From Hymenobacter norwichensis DSM 15439 (GTDB lineage Bacteria > Bacteroidota > Bacteroidia > Cytophagales > Hymenobacteraceae), in NCBI RefSeq assembly GCF_000420705.1, contig NZ_ATVL01000007.1:496001-560000 (forward strand): 64,000 bases of DNA, read 5' to 3'. How positions within the stretch are numbered: the first letter of the stretch is position 1; the number at the start of each line of letters is the position of its first letter. The notes beneath the pieces are model-generated. The model was not told the DNA's origin. It saw only the letters and a program-made list of their open reading frames with translations, and did not search any database. Shown piece after piece: positions 36,265 through 44,707 of this stretch. A program made the position numbers and the translations under genes.

Positions 36265-39200
36265 CTAGGCCACCACTTTTTTGTCTTTGGGTTTAGCGCT
36301 ATGCTTTTTGGCCGTGGCGAAGTACGAGTACATCACAGGCACCACGTACAGCGTGAGGCCGGTAGCAAAAAACAGGCCGCCCACCACACCAATACCCATA
36401 GCTCGGCGGCTAAGCGCGCCCGCGCCGGTGGCAATGGCAATGGGCAAAATGCCCAAAATGGCGCACAATGAAGTCATCAGAATCGGGCGGAAGCGGGCGG
36501 TGGCACCTTCAATCAGGCCGGTCATATAGTCTTTGCCCTGCTCCACTTGCTGGTTGGCAAACTCCACAATCAGGATGCCGTTCTTAGTTACCAGCCCGAT
36601 GAGCATGATGATACCAATCTGCGAAAACAGGTTGAGCGTCTGGTTGAAGTACCACAAGCTCAGCAGCGCCCCGGATAGTGCCAGCGGCACCGTTACCATG
36701 ATAACTACCGGGTCGCGGAAGCTCTCGAACTGCGCGGCCAGCACCAGGTAAATCAGCACCAAGGCCAGCCCAAAGGCAAAAATGAGCGAGGATGAGCTTT
36801 CTTGAAAGTCGCGGGAGGCACCGGCTAGCTCGGTGGTAAAGGTTTCGTCCAGTTGCTTGTCGGCAATAGCTTGCATGGCGGCAATACCGTCGCCGAGCGA
36901 CTTACCGGGGGCCAGCGAAGCCGAGAAGGTAGCCGAGTTATAGCGGTTGAAGCGGAACAGCTGCGGTGGGGTGCTACTTTCTTCCAACCGAATCACGTTG
37001 TCGAGCTGCACGAGTTGGCCAGCAGCATTTTTCACCGACAGCAAGCGAACGTCCAGCGGCTGGTTGCGGTCTTCGCGGGCCACCTGCCCGATAATCTGAT
37101 ACTGCTTGCTGTCCTTGATGAAGTAGCCGTAGCGCTGCCCGCTCAGGCCCGCTTGCAGCGTCTGCGAAATGCTCTGCACCGACACCCCGAGGCTCTGGGC
37201 CTTCTCCCGGTCGATGGTCACGCGCAACTCGGGCTTGTTGAACTTCAAATCGACATCAGCATATTGGAAGGTTGGGTCTTGGCGAGCCGCATCGAGGAAC
37301 TTCGGCACGGCTTCGCGCAGCTTGTCGAAGTCCTGGGTCTGGATAACAAACTGTACCGGCAAGCCCCCGCCGCCATTACCAATACTCTGGTCCTGCGACA
37401 CAGAAGTACGTGCGGCCGTTAGCTTCTTCACGCCCGTCGAAAGCTTGGCGGCAATCTGGTCTTGGGTTACTTCGCGTTTATCGGCATCAAGCAGCAGCAC
37501 ACGGGCCCGGCCCGAGTTGGAACCGCCGCCAAAGCCCGGCGACGTCACAGCGTAGACGCTGCTTAAGTTCTCTTCGCCCGTCGAATCAACGCCGAGCTTG
37601 CTGAGTTGGTCCATGTAGGCATCCATGAACTCGAATGATGCACCCTCAGGGCCGGTGGCGTTCAGGTTGATGCGGCTCCGGTCTTCCACCGGGGCTAGCT
37701 CAGAGGGCAGCACACCCATGAAAAACCAAATGCCCACGCCCGTACCGGCCACCATCAGCCAAGCCAGCCAGCGGTTTTGCAGGAAGGTTTGCAGGCTGTG
37801 TTTGTAGCCACCAATCAGCCGCTCGAAGAAAGGTTCGGTTTTGCGGTAAAACCAGTTGTGCTTTTCCTCGCGCTTGAGCAGCACCGAGCACATCATGGGC
37901 GTGAGCGTGAGCGAGACAAACGCCGAAATCAGCACCGAACCGGCTACTACAATACCGAACTCACGGAACAGCCGCCCGGTGATACCCGTCAGAAATACCA
38001 CTGGCAAAAATACCGCCGCCAGCACCACCGTAGTACTTACTACGGCCAGCAGAATTTCCTCGGAACCCTTAATGGCGGCCGTTTTCGGGTCTTCGCCTTC
38101 CTCAATACGCGAGTAGATATTCTCCAGGACTACAATGGCATCGTCTACCACCAGCCCGATGGCCAGCACAATAGCCAGCAGCGTGAGTACATTGATGGAG
38201 AAGTTGAGCAGGTACATCACGAAGAAGATACCCACCAACGACACGGGAATGGCCACTACCGGGATAAGCGTGGAGCGCCAGTCGCGCAGAAACAAGAAGA
38301 TAATCACCACCACCAGCACAAAGGCTTCCACAATGGTATGCTCTACTTCGTTGATAGACTGCCGGATAAATACCGAGTTATCGAAGCCGGGCTTCAGTTG
38401 TAAGTCTTTAGGCAAATCTTTGCCATAGAGGTCAATTCGCTTATTGAACTCTTCGGCAATGTCAATCTGGTTGGAGCCGGGCTGCGGAATAACAGCCACG
38501 CCCACCATCGGCACACCGTTTACCTTGAAGATAGTTTGGTCGTTTTCGGGGTACAGTTCGGCGTATCCAACATCGGTGAGGCGTACTAGCGAGGAAGCGT
38601 CTTTGCGAATAATCAGGTTGTTGAAATCCTCGACGGTAGTAAGCCGGCCCATGGTGCGCAATGTGAGCTGGGTGGCCTCGCCCTGCACCGAGCCGCTGGG
38701 CAGCTCCACGTTTTCGCGGGTGAGGGCAGCTTGTACATCCACGGGGCTCACGCCCAGCGCTGACAGTTTCACGGGGTCCAGCCAAAGCCGCATTGAGTAC
38801 TTCCGCTCGCCAAACACCCGCACCTCCGACACGCCTGGAATGGTTTGGAGGCGCTCCTTGAGTACGTTGTTGGCGTAGTCGGTCAGCTCCAGCAAGCTGC
38901 GTTGGCTGCTGCTGAGGTAGGTCATTACAATCGGTTGCGAGTCGGCGTTAGCCTTGCTCACCACTGGCGGGTCAATATCCCGCGGGAGGCGGCCCTGTGC
39001 CCCTGATACCTTGTCGCGCACGTCGTTGGCGGCGGTTTCCAGGTCGGAGTCGAGGTCGAACTCCACAGTAATCTGGGTGCGGCCGTCGCGTGAGTTTGAG
39101 GTTAGGTTTTTGATGCCCGCAATGCCGTTGAGGGCTTCTTCCAGCGGCTCGGTCACCTGGCCCTGCATTACATCAGCCGAAGCCCCGGTATAGCTGGCTG

Positions 39201-39342
39201 ATACCGTAATGATAGGCGGATCTACGCTCGGATACTCCCGGATGCTGAGGTACCGAAACCCAATCACGCCGAATATCACGATGACTAGGCTCATCACAAT
39301 GGCGAGCACCGGCCGATTTATACTAGTTGAGGATAAGCTCAT
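36265..39342 (-). CDS. Efflux RND transporter permease subunit (HAE1 type)
   Basis: 1025 aa, the normal size for AcrB/MexB-like pumps. N-terminal helix SINRPVLAIVMSLVIVIFGVIGFRYLSIREYPSVDPP is typical; VEFDLDSDLETAANDVRDKVSGAQGRLP, the TM4 charged motif in VLAIGLVVDDAIVVLENIYSRIEEGE, and LIGLVTKNGILIVEFANQQ are all present. Twelve membrane helices and two large periplasmic loops can be laid out. It exchanges protons for drugs or other amphipathic compounds. The gap of 86 nt to the adaptor gene holds the CGCAGAGG palindrome. Confidence 0.95.
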   Translation of the reverse strand: MSLSSTSINRPVLAIVMSLVIVIFGVIGFRYLSIREYPSVDPPIITVSASYTGASADVMQGQVTEPLEEALNGIAGIKNLTSNSRDGRTQITVEFDLDSDLETAANDVRDKVSGAQGRLPRDIDPPVVSKANADSQPIVMTYLSSSQRSLLELTDYANNVLKERLQTIPGVSEVRVFGERKYSMRLWLDPVKLSALGVSPVDVQAALTRENVELPSGSVQGEATQLTLRTMGRLTTVEDFNNLIIRKDASSLVRLTDVGYAELYPENDQTIFKVNGVPMVGVAVIPQPGSNQIDIAEEFNKRIDLYGKDLPKDLQLKPGFDNSVFIRQSINEVEHTIVEAFVLVVVIIFLFLRDWRSTLIPVVAIPVSLVGIFFVMYLLNFSINVLTLLAIVLAIGLVVDDAIVVLENIYSRIEEGEDPKTAAIKGSEEILLAVVSTTVVLAAVFLPVVFLTGITGRLFREFGIVVAGSVLISAFVSLTLTPMMCSVLLKREEKHNWFYRKTEPFFERLIGGYKHSLQTFLQNRWLAWLMVAGTGVGIWFFMGVLPSELAPVEDRSRINLNATGPEGASFEFMDAYMDQLSKLGVDSTGEENLSSVYAVTSPGFGGGSNSGRARVLLLDADKREVTQDQIAAKLSTGVKKLTAARTSVSQDQSIGNGGGGLPVQFVIQTQDFDKLREAVPKFLDAARQDPTFQYADVDLKFNKPELRVTIDREKAQSLGVSVQSISQTLQAGLSGQRYGYFIKDSKQYQIIGQVAREDRNQPLDVRLLSVKNAAGQLVQLDNVIRLEESSTPPQLFRFNRYNSATFSASLAPGKSLGDGIAAMQAIADKQLDETFTTELAGASRDFQESSSSLIFAFGLALVLIYLVLAAQFESFRDPVVIMVTVPLALSGALLSLWYFNQTLNLFSQIGIIMLIGLVTKNGILIVEFANQQVEQGKDYMTGLIEGATARFRPILMTSLCAILGILPIAIATGAGALSRRAMGIGVVGGLFFATGLTLYVVPVMYSYFATAKKHSAKPKDKKVVA

Positions 39343-39347
39343 ATGGT

Positions 39348-39426
39348 TTTCTCGCAGAGGTTCGCAGAAGGTAACGCAGAGGTTCGCAGAGAAAAACGCC
39401 AGCGTACTGCGAACCTCTGCGAGAAA
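39348..39426. repeat. CGCAGAGGTT intergenic palindrome
   Basis: A 20-bp arm at 39348-39367 (TTTCTCGCAGAGGTTCGCAG) pairs perfectly with 39407-39426. The left half also repeats directly: CGCAGAGGTTCGCAGA occurs at 39352-39368 and again at 39375-39390. It fills the junction between the adaptor and pump genes. A shorter relative lies at 14208-14240. Confidence 0.85.
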
Positions 39427-39428
39427 TA

Positions 39429-40583
39429 TTACTTAGTTGCTCTAACCGCATCACCCGGTTTCACTTGCAATATGCCCGTGCGGAGTACAGAATCACCTAC
39501 CGCAAGCCCATCCGTTATCTGGATTACTTTATCGGAACGAATACCAATTTTTACCTTCTTCGGTACCATTTTGCCTTTCTCCACCGTGTAAACACTGTAG
39601 CCGCTGGCTTCTGGAATCACCGATTCGGTAGGCACTTGCAAAGCATCTGCCGATTCGCCGAGTTTCAAATTCACTTTCACGAAGGCACCAGGGCGCAGTT
39701 CGTTGTTGGTATTGGCGTAGCGGGCGCGCACTGGCTGGGTGCGGCTCACGGGGTCAATCTGCGGGTCGATGGCGTAAACTTTGGCATCGTACTTCTTGTT
39801 GGTGCCCTCGTCCGTCACACTCACCACGTCCCCGACGCGCACGTTGTTGGCAAAGCGGCCCGGTACAGCGAAGTCAATCTTGACGGGCCGCACCCGCGAA
39901 AGGGTCGTAATTTCAGTGCCGGGGCTTACATAGGTACCCACGGTGGCAGTGGTCAAACCCAGCACCCCTGAGAAAGGGGCCTTTACGTAGGCTTTATCCA
40001 GCGTGGCCCGTAGCGCCTGCAAGTCGGATTGCGCCGTGAGCAGCAGGTTGTTAGCTTGCTCATACTCCTGGGCGCTGATGTATTCCTTATCAAGTAGCGT
40101 GCGTTGGCGGCGCTCCTGGTCCCGGTACAGGTTGATGTTGTATTGCTGCTTCTTGATGGCGGCCTGGGCCTCATCGGCGTTGATGCTGAACAGTAGCTGC
40201 CCTTTGCTAACTGGCTGGCCTTCCCGAATGTTGAGGCTGGTAATCTTACCCGACAGCTCGCTCTTAATTACCACTGATTCGTCGGCCAGTACCGAGCCCG
40301 TAGCGGCCACTTGGTCGGATAGGCTGGTGGCCTTTACTACGTACACCTGTACAGGTAGCTTCTGGCCGCCGCCTTTGCCACCGCCTGCGCTACCAGGGCC
40401 TCCTTTGCCGGCTCCGCCTTTGCCACCTCCTTTACCATCTGCATTAGTGGAAGGGAAGTATTTCATCTTCACAAATACCAGCCCGGCCACTAAGGCCACG
40501 GCCACTACTATCCATAGCACACGGTTGCTTTTACCAGCAGGAGCTGGCATTACTTCTATTTCTTCTTGCTCCTTGGTTTGCAT
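39429..40583 (-). CDS. Efflux RND transporter periplasmic adaptor subunit
   Basis: 384 aa from the ATG at 40583 (MQTKEQEEIEVMPAPAGKS); a GTG at 40610 is less likely. One N-terminal membrane anchor (VLWIVVAVALVAGLVFV), an unusual Gly/Lys-rich linker (about 50-80, GGGKGGAGKGGPGSAGGGKG), then the membrane-fusion fold: barrel-sandwich hybrid (SGKITSLNIREGQPVSKGQLLF), alpha-hairpin, FSGVLGLTTATVGTYVSPGTEITTL and a beta-barrel domain. It joins the pump to the TolC channel. First gene of the operon. Confidence 0.94.
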   Translation of the reverse strand: MQTKEQEEIEVMPAPAGKSNRVLWIVVAVALVAGLVFVKMKYFPSTNADGKGGGKGGAGKGGPGSAGGGKGGGQKLPVQVYVVKATSLSDQVAATGSVLADESVVIKSELSGKITSLNIREGQPVSKGQLLFSINADEAQAAIKKQQYNINLYRDQERRQRTLLDKEYISAQEYEQANNLLLTAQSDLQALRATLDKAYVKAPFSGVLGLTTATVGTYVSPGTEITTLSRVRPVKIDFAVPGRFANNVRVGDVVSVTDEGTNKKYDAKVYAIDPQIDPVSRTQPVRARYANTNNELRPGAFVKVNLKLGESADALQVPTESVIPEASGYSVYTVEKGKMVPKKVKIGIRSDKVIQITDGLAVGDSVLRTGILQVKPGDAVRATK

Positions 40584-40745
40584 ATACGGGGTGGGTTCCG
40601 GCTGAGGCACCTAACTCATTGAAGCAGGCAACGTTCCACAACGCGAATCGGCAGATATAAGTTGACTTGCCCGCCAAAGTTGACGCGGCAAGTATGGCGG
40701 TATGACACCAAAAAACGGCCTAGGTTGCAGCCGACGCCAGTTCAA

Positions 40746-40785
40746 TAAGAAACCCGGCCGGCCAAGCAGCCAACCGGGTTTCTTA
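40746..40785 (-). terminator. Terminator of the DUF892 ferritin-like gene
   Basis: AAGAAACCCGG pairs with CCGGGTTTCTT; ATT follows on the minus strand, with a GGCC/GGCT partial inner stem. Confidence 0.75.
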
Positions 40786-40811
40786 AAATGCTTCTTAGGA
40801 AGCTGAAAATG

Positions 40812-41315
40812 CTATAGTGCTTTCTGGTTGATATAGCCTTTTGCTAGGTTGTTGAGCTTGGTATCAGCGGCTTGCTCTTCGTTGAGCGTCTCGTGCAGCA
40901 GCGTGGCAGCTTCGTTTTGCCCTACGCGCTGGGCGTAGTGTGCTGCCGTGCCGTAGCCCGCAATTTCGTAGTGCTCTACGCGCTGGGCTGAGGCAATTAG
41001 ACCGGCGTCTTTCACTTCGTCGGAAGCATCTTCATGAATCATGTCGGAGCCTTCCTTCAGAATGCCTTCCATGGCTTTGCACTTGTGACCGGTCAGGCTG
41101 ATGTCCAGTAGCTTGCCAATCTTTTCGAGGCGGGCTACCTGATTTTTGGTTTCCTGCAAGTGGGTTTGGAAAGCAGTTTTCAGACCCGAGTCCTTGGCCT
41201 TGTCGGCCATTTTGGGTAGCACTTCCAACAGCTGAGTTTCAGCGCTGTACAAGTCTTTGAGCTGCTCGTGGAAAAGGTCGTCGAGGGTGCTGAGTTTATC
41301 TGAGAAAATACCCAT
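40812..41315 (-). CDS. DUF892 (YciE-type) ferritin-like protein
   Basis: 167 aa from the ATG at 41315 (MGIFSDKLSTLDDLFHEQLKDLYSAETQLLE). A four-helix ferritin-like bundle with glutamate/histidine residues in HEQLKDLYSAETQLLE, FQTHLQETKNQVARLEKIG, RVEHYEIAGYGTAAHYAQ and LLHETLNEEQAADTKLNNLA. Members of the family are induced in stress in other bacteria and may bind a metal pair, but their role is not clear. It sits next to the divergent alkyltransferase-like gene, in a window that is rich in stress-type proteins. Confidence 0.92.
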   Translation of the reverse strand: MGIFSDKLSTLDDLFHEQLKDLYSAETQLLEVLPKMADKAKDSGLKTAFQTHLQETKNQVARLEKIGKLLDISLTGHKCKAMEGILKEGSDMIHEDASDEVKDAGLIASAQRVEHYEIAGYGTAAHYAQRVGQNEAATLLHETLNEEQAADTKLNNLAKGYINQKAL

Positions 41316-41446
41316 GATACACAATTAGTTAAGGATGGAAAGAAAGTGCCTTCTGTACGCATAACCTCAACGTGGTGTTATGGTCCGGCTTGGGTGCTGG
41401 CCGATGGCTCTCTACCTTGTTGTGTTCATTTCTATCTTTCCAGCCC

Positions 41447-41809
41447 ATGAGCCTGCCCCGCAACCCATCTGAAGCCAGCCGTAATTTTTTCCAGGAAGTG
41501 CATGAGGTGGTGCGGCTGATTCCGCGCGGGCGGGTGAGTACGTATGGGGCCATTGCGCACTACCTCGGGGCCAAGCACGGCGCCCGCATGGTAGGCTACG
41601 CCCTCATTGCCGCCGTGCCCGCCCACGGCCTCGACGATATTCCGGCTCAGCGCGTAGTAAACCGTAATGGGTTGCTAACCGGCCGCATGCACTTCGCCAC
41701 ACCTACCGCCATGCAGGAAGCCCTCGAAGCCGAAGGGGTCCGCGTAGAGGACGACCAAGTAGCCGACTTCAAAACCGTATTTTGGGACCCGAGCGTAGAA
41801 CTGGAGTAA
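41447..41809 (+). CDS. Alkyltransferase-like (ATL) protein, MGMT DNA-binding family
   Basis: 120 aa from the ATG at 41447 (MSLPRNPSEASRNFFQEVHEVVRLIPRGRVSTYGAIAHYLG); the longer frame runs through the upstream region. The helix-turn-helix of O6-methylguanine methyltransferases is present, ending in the segment DIPAQRVVNRNGLLTGR. The active-site PCHR sequence reads PAQR, so the alkyl-acceptor cysteine is missing. ATL proteins of this kind bind alkylated guanine and hand it to excision repair rather than repairing it directly. A repair role is inferred from the family. Confidence 0.9.
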   Translation: MSLPRNPSEASRNFFQEVHEVVRLIPRGRVSTYGAIAHYLGAKHGARMVGYALIAAVPAHGLDDIPAQRVVNRNGLLTGRMHFATPTAMQEALEAEGVRVEDDQVADFKTVFWDPSVELE

Positions 41810-41866
41810 GCTCAGCAGTAGCCTATACTAATTAAGCAACACCCTACCGCTAGGCATAGCGTAGCT

Positions 41867-41898
41867 CTACCATAAGCTGTAAAACAGCTATGGTAGTG
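41867..41898. repeat. Intergenic hairpin between convergent genes
   Basis: CTACCATAAGCTGT and ACAGCTATGGTAG pair with one bulged base around AAA. No T-run follows. It lies between the ATL gene and the convergent response regulator gene and may end either transcript or stabilise it. Confidence 0.6.
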
Positions 41899-41950
41899 GG
41901 TAACCCGCACTTAGAGCGCTCTACCAGCTACACACGTGCAACAAGCAGAA

Positions 41951-42358
41951 TTAAGCTGTCAGGGCAATGCGTGACTCGTGGGTGGAAGCCGCCGCCAGAA
42001 TAGCGCCGCGCACTTCCTCTGGACTAGCATTTTTGAGCAGGTAGCCGTGGGCACCTTCCACTTTCAGGTTCTCAATCAGCTCCGGCTCGTCGTGCATAGA
42101 AATGATGATGACGCGGATGCGCGGATACTGTGCCCGGAGCAGGCGCACGGTTTGCAGGCCATCGAGGTTGGGCATTTGCAAATCCATCAGAATAACTTCG
42201 GGTAGGTTGCCCTGGTCGAGGCGCTGGAGCAACTCTTCGCCGTCGCCGGCTTCAAAGAGGACCTCCATACCAGGAAAGCCGCTGATGAGGGCACGTAGTC
42301 CCTTTCGAAATAAAATATGGTCGTCGACTACGGCCAGGCGAATTATTGCAGGTGTCAT
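41951..42358 (-). CDS. Receiver-only response regulator (NarL-type receiver)
   Basis: 135 aa, receiver domain only. Phospho-acceptor region: acidic DD in VVDDHILFRKGLRALI, Asp in VILMDLQMPNLDG (about residue 58), Ser in IIISMHDEPE, Lys in GYLLKNASPEEVRGAI. This is a NarL-type receiver, which normally precedes a LuxR-type DNA-binding domain of ~70 aa; here the frame ends soon after the last helix, and no such domain is visible in the 140 bp downstream. It overlaps the kinase stop by 4 nt. Output must come from another protein, or the gene is truncated. Confidence 0.88.
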   Translation of the reverse strand: MTPAIIRLAVVDDHILFRKGLRALISGFPGMEVLFEAGDGEELLQRLDQGNLPEVILMDLQMPNLDGLQTVRLLRAQYPRIRVIIISMHDEPELIENLKVEGAHGYLLKNASPEEVRGAILAAASTHESRIALTA

Positions 42359-43173
42359 AATAGGGAGGTGAGAGGAGCAGGAGCTTGAGAAGCAGTAATA
42401 TACGGCACAGGTAAAGAAATCCAGAACTGGCTACCCGTTCCTAGTTCCGACTGGTAGCGGAGCGTTCCTTTTAGCACCTTCACGCGGCTTTGCAGGTTGG
42501 TAAGACCGTGGCCAGTGCGGGCGCCCAGCAAGGGTTGGGTGTCAATGATAGAGGTGTCGAAGCCGATGCCGTTATCGGTGTAATGTAAAGAAAGCGTGTC
42601 GGCTCCGAAATCCACAATTATGTCAATTCGGTCGGAATGAGCATGGCGCAAGCCGTTGCCAAGCAACTCCTGTACCATACGGTAAACAATCAGTTCGTAG
42701 TGCGGATTGAGGCGGCGCGGCTGGCCCCGCTGCTCCAGGTTCAAGCGAGTAGGCCCGTCGGAAGGCACTGTGCGGGCCAGCGCATCCAGCGCGAAAGGCA
42801 GCCCAAATTTCTGAAGTGCTGCCGGGAGCAAGTTGCGTGAAATACGCCGCACCTCGGTAATAGCTTGGTCGAGTAAAGCGCTGGCTTCCTGCGTAAGGGC
42901 AGGCTGGCCTAACGTACTTAAGTGCAGCTTCACAATGGCCAGCGTAGTTCCTACCCCGTCATGCAGGTCGGCGGCAATTCGGCGGCGCTCATCTTCTTGG
43001 GCTAGCAGGGCCGCTTCCAATGCCTGTTGCTGAGCCATTTCGCGCACCTGTCGGATTTGCTCCTGCTGCCGAAGCAGCCGCCGCTGGTAGCGTAGCACAA
43101 AGGCCACGATACCCAGCGCGAGCAGCAGCAGCACCGGAGTTGCTAGCAATACAGGAACCAGCCAATTATTCAT
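42355..43173 (-). CDS. Sensor histidine kinase, NarX/LiaS type (HisKA_3)
   Basis: 272 aa. One N-terminal membrane helix (VPVLLATPVLLLLALGIVAFVL) and no periplasmic sensor, then a coiled linker, the HisKA_3 phospho-acceptor (DERRRIAADLHDGVGTTLAIVKLHL, His near residue 72) and the HATPase domain (ELLGNGLRHAHSD, YTDNGIGFDTS, GHGLTNLQSRVKVLKGTL). It should phosphorylate the adjacent receiver. It overlaps the membrane protein gene upstream by 8 nt and the receiver gene downstream by 4 nt. The sensing function may be supplied by the linked membrane protein. Confidence 0.93.
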   Translation of the reverse strand: MNNWLVPVLLATPVLLLLALGIVAFVLRYQRRLLRQQEQIRQVREMAQQQALEAALLAQEDERRRIAADLHDGVGTTLAIVKLHLSTLGQPALTQEASALLDQAITEVRRISRNLLPAALQKFGLPFALDALARTVPSDGPTRLNLEQRGQPRRLNPHYELIVYRMVQELLGNGLRHAHSDRIDIIVDFGADTLSLHYTDNGIGFDTSIIDTQPLLGARTGHGLTNLQSRVKVLKGTLRYQSELGTGSQFWISLPVPYITASQAPAPLTSLL

Positions 43174-43861
43174 GAGAGCGAACCGCCGGTAACACAGCTG
43201 GCTGAGAGGCGTGGTAGAAAGCCAATGTAAATAAACCTAACCGCACCACATTTACTGTCGACATCAGCAGCGAAACGGTATGCTCCCCTATAGCATCGGT
43301 GGCACTCACAAAGTGGCCCGCAAATACATACAGTAATACGGTACCTGAAAAGTACATCACTATACCCGAACTAGCCAGAAACAACGAATGATTTTCGAGG
43401 TGAAGCACAGGCATCTGCTGAGCTAGCTCCCGCAAGTATAGACCACTTAAGCCCACTAGTAACACACTCTGTACGCTGTGTGTGTAGGCATGCATAGAAG
43501 CGCCCTGTTCCAGCCACCTCCAATCGAATAGGGCAAATGCCAGAAACCCCACTAGCACCAGCAAAACCAGTTGCCGCTGCCGTTTTTGCTGGAAAGCCAA
43601 AGCGTAGATTCCGCCAAAAATCAAAGTTTGAACGATGGTGTAAAGGTGCCACAGTATGCTCTCAGCTGCGGGCGTAAGCTGACCCAAAGCAGCAAATGCA
43701 ACCAGCGCAGACGTAATAGCCAACCCGCTAGCCAACAGCCGCAACGGCTGCGTTAAGTAAGGCCACCGAAGTCCGGCTAGCGTCAAAGGAAGTAGCACCA
43801 GTAAGTCGCTAGCTTGTTCTAAGTAGTCAGCTACTGTAATTATCCAAGGTGGGAATACCAT
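43166..43861 (-). CDS. Seven-helix membrane protein coupled to the histidine kinase
   Basis: 231 aa from the ATG at 43861 (MVFPPWIITVADYLEQASDLLVLLPLTL). About seven hydrophobic segments, with loops short. Paralogous to the protein encoded at 43989: both have LPLxxGxxRWxYL, ExxLWHLYTIVxTL/WNLVTVLETL, YTxxVxSVLLVxLxxLY and HxxFxxxxGIxxYFxGTVxxxxxAxH. The gene overlaps the kinase gene, so the two products are made together. A role as the sensory module of the kinase is inferred; no catalytic motif is seen. Confidence 0.82.
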   Translation of the reverse strand: MVFPPWIITVADYLEQASDLLVLLPLTLAGLRWPYLTQPLRLLASGLAITSALVAFAALGQLTPAAESILWHLYTIVQTLIFGGIYALAFQQKRQRQLVLLVLVGFLAFALFDWRWLEQGASMHAYTHSVQSVLLVGLSGLYLRELAQQMPVLHLENHSLFLASSGIVMYFSGTVLLYVFAGHFVSATDAIGEHTVSLLMSTVNVVRLGLFTLAFYHASQPAVLPAVRSHE

Positions 43862-43988
43862 CAAATAAACTCCTGCCTATAAGGGATACGCAAGGTACTA
43901 TTTTGCTTAACGAAGCCCGTTAGGTTGCATCCGGAAAGAGAGCATAATAAATCGGGCATTGTACAAGCATCATGTAGCCCAGCAGTAG

Positions 43989-44693
43989 CTATAACGCTTC
44001 ACGTTTGTATGCTTTCGATGAGTTCAATTCGTGCAGCGGTTCTCGGCCAGCAAGCCAGAAAGCCCGCGCAATAATGGAATTCAAAATAAAGCTCAAAACG
44101 AAGTTGATTAGCATCATTAGCAACTTTTGAACTCCATGCACTGAATTTTGCAGCAGAAATACCATCACTGTTCCAGCGAAATAAGTTATTACGCCTATAC
44201 CAATCACAAACATTGGGTGGCGCTCAAGAGGAGTAGTGCGCAGGTCATGCAATGACCGCTCAAAGTAGAGCAAGACGAGTGTAACCAGCAGTACGGTTTC
44301 TAAGGCTACCGTGTAAGTAGTGGTAGCGCGCAAGCCACTAATGAAAAAGTAATCGGCAAAAGCCGTAACCATAAATATCCAAGCCGCCAGGCGGACAAAG
44401 AATCGAATTTTGCTGGATGGCAAGGCTAAGTAAAAGGCATAGCCTATAAGCAAGGTTTCCAGCACCGTAACGAGGTTCCAGATATACAGGTTGAGCAGTT
44501 TGGCGGCGAAAAGGATTTCCCCCACAACAGTTAGCACCGCCCACATGACGCAGCACCAGAATATCGGCTTATATTCTTGCTTTAAGTAGTTCCAGCGTTG
44601 GTAGCCAATCCACAAAGGCAGTAGCAAAGAAAGCTGCGCGGTAAACTTGATAAACTGACTTAAAGACCACCACGCAGACTCTTTCAGTATCAT
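43989..44693 (-). CDS. Seven-helix membrane protein, paralog of the kinase-linked protein
   Basis: 234 aa, about seven hydrophobic segments (FTAQLSLLLPLWIGYQRWNYLKQ; WCCVMWAVLTVVGEILFAAKLL; YIWNLVTVLETLLIGYAFYLAL; ETVLLVTLVLLYFERSLHDL; MFVIGIGVITYFAGTVMVFLLQN; MMLINFVLSFILNSIIARAFWLA). Clearly related to its neighbour at 43166, which suggests tandem duplication. It is 15 nt downstream of the gene at 44708 and 128 nt upstream of the paralog. The acidic/basic cytoplasmic tail is not recognised. Confidence 0.82.
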   Translation of the reverse strand: MILKESAWWSLSQFIKFTAQLSLLLPLWIGYQRWNYLKQEYKPIFWCCVMWAVLTVVGEILFAAKLLNLYIWNLVTVLETLLIGYAFYLALPSSKIRFFVRLAAWIFMVTAFADYFFISGLRATTTYTVALETVLLVTLVLLYFERSLHDLRTTPLERHPMFVIGIGVITYFAGTVMVFLLQNSVHGVQKLLMMLINFVLSFILNSIIARAFWLAGREPLHELNSSKAYKREAL

Positions 44694-44707
44694 GCTGCGC
44701 GTGCTTT

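Noticed and set aside
37777..38403. A 208-codon frame antisense to the RND pump gene
   Set aside because: His/Gln-rich translation typical of an antisense frame over a GC-rich membrane protein.
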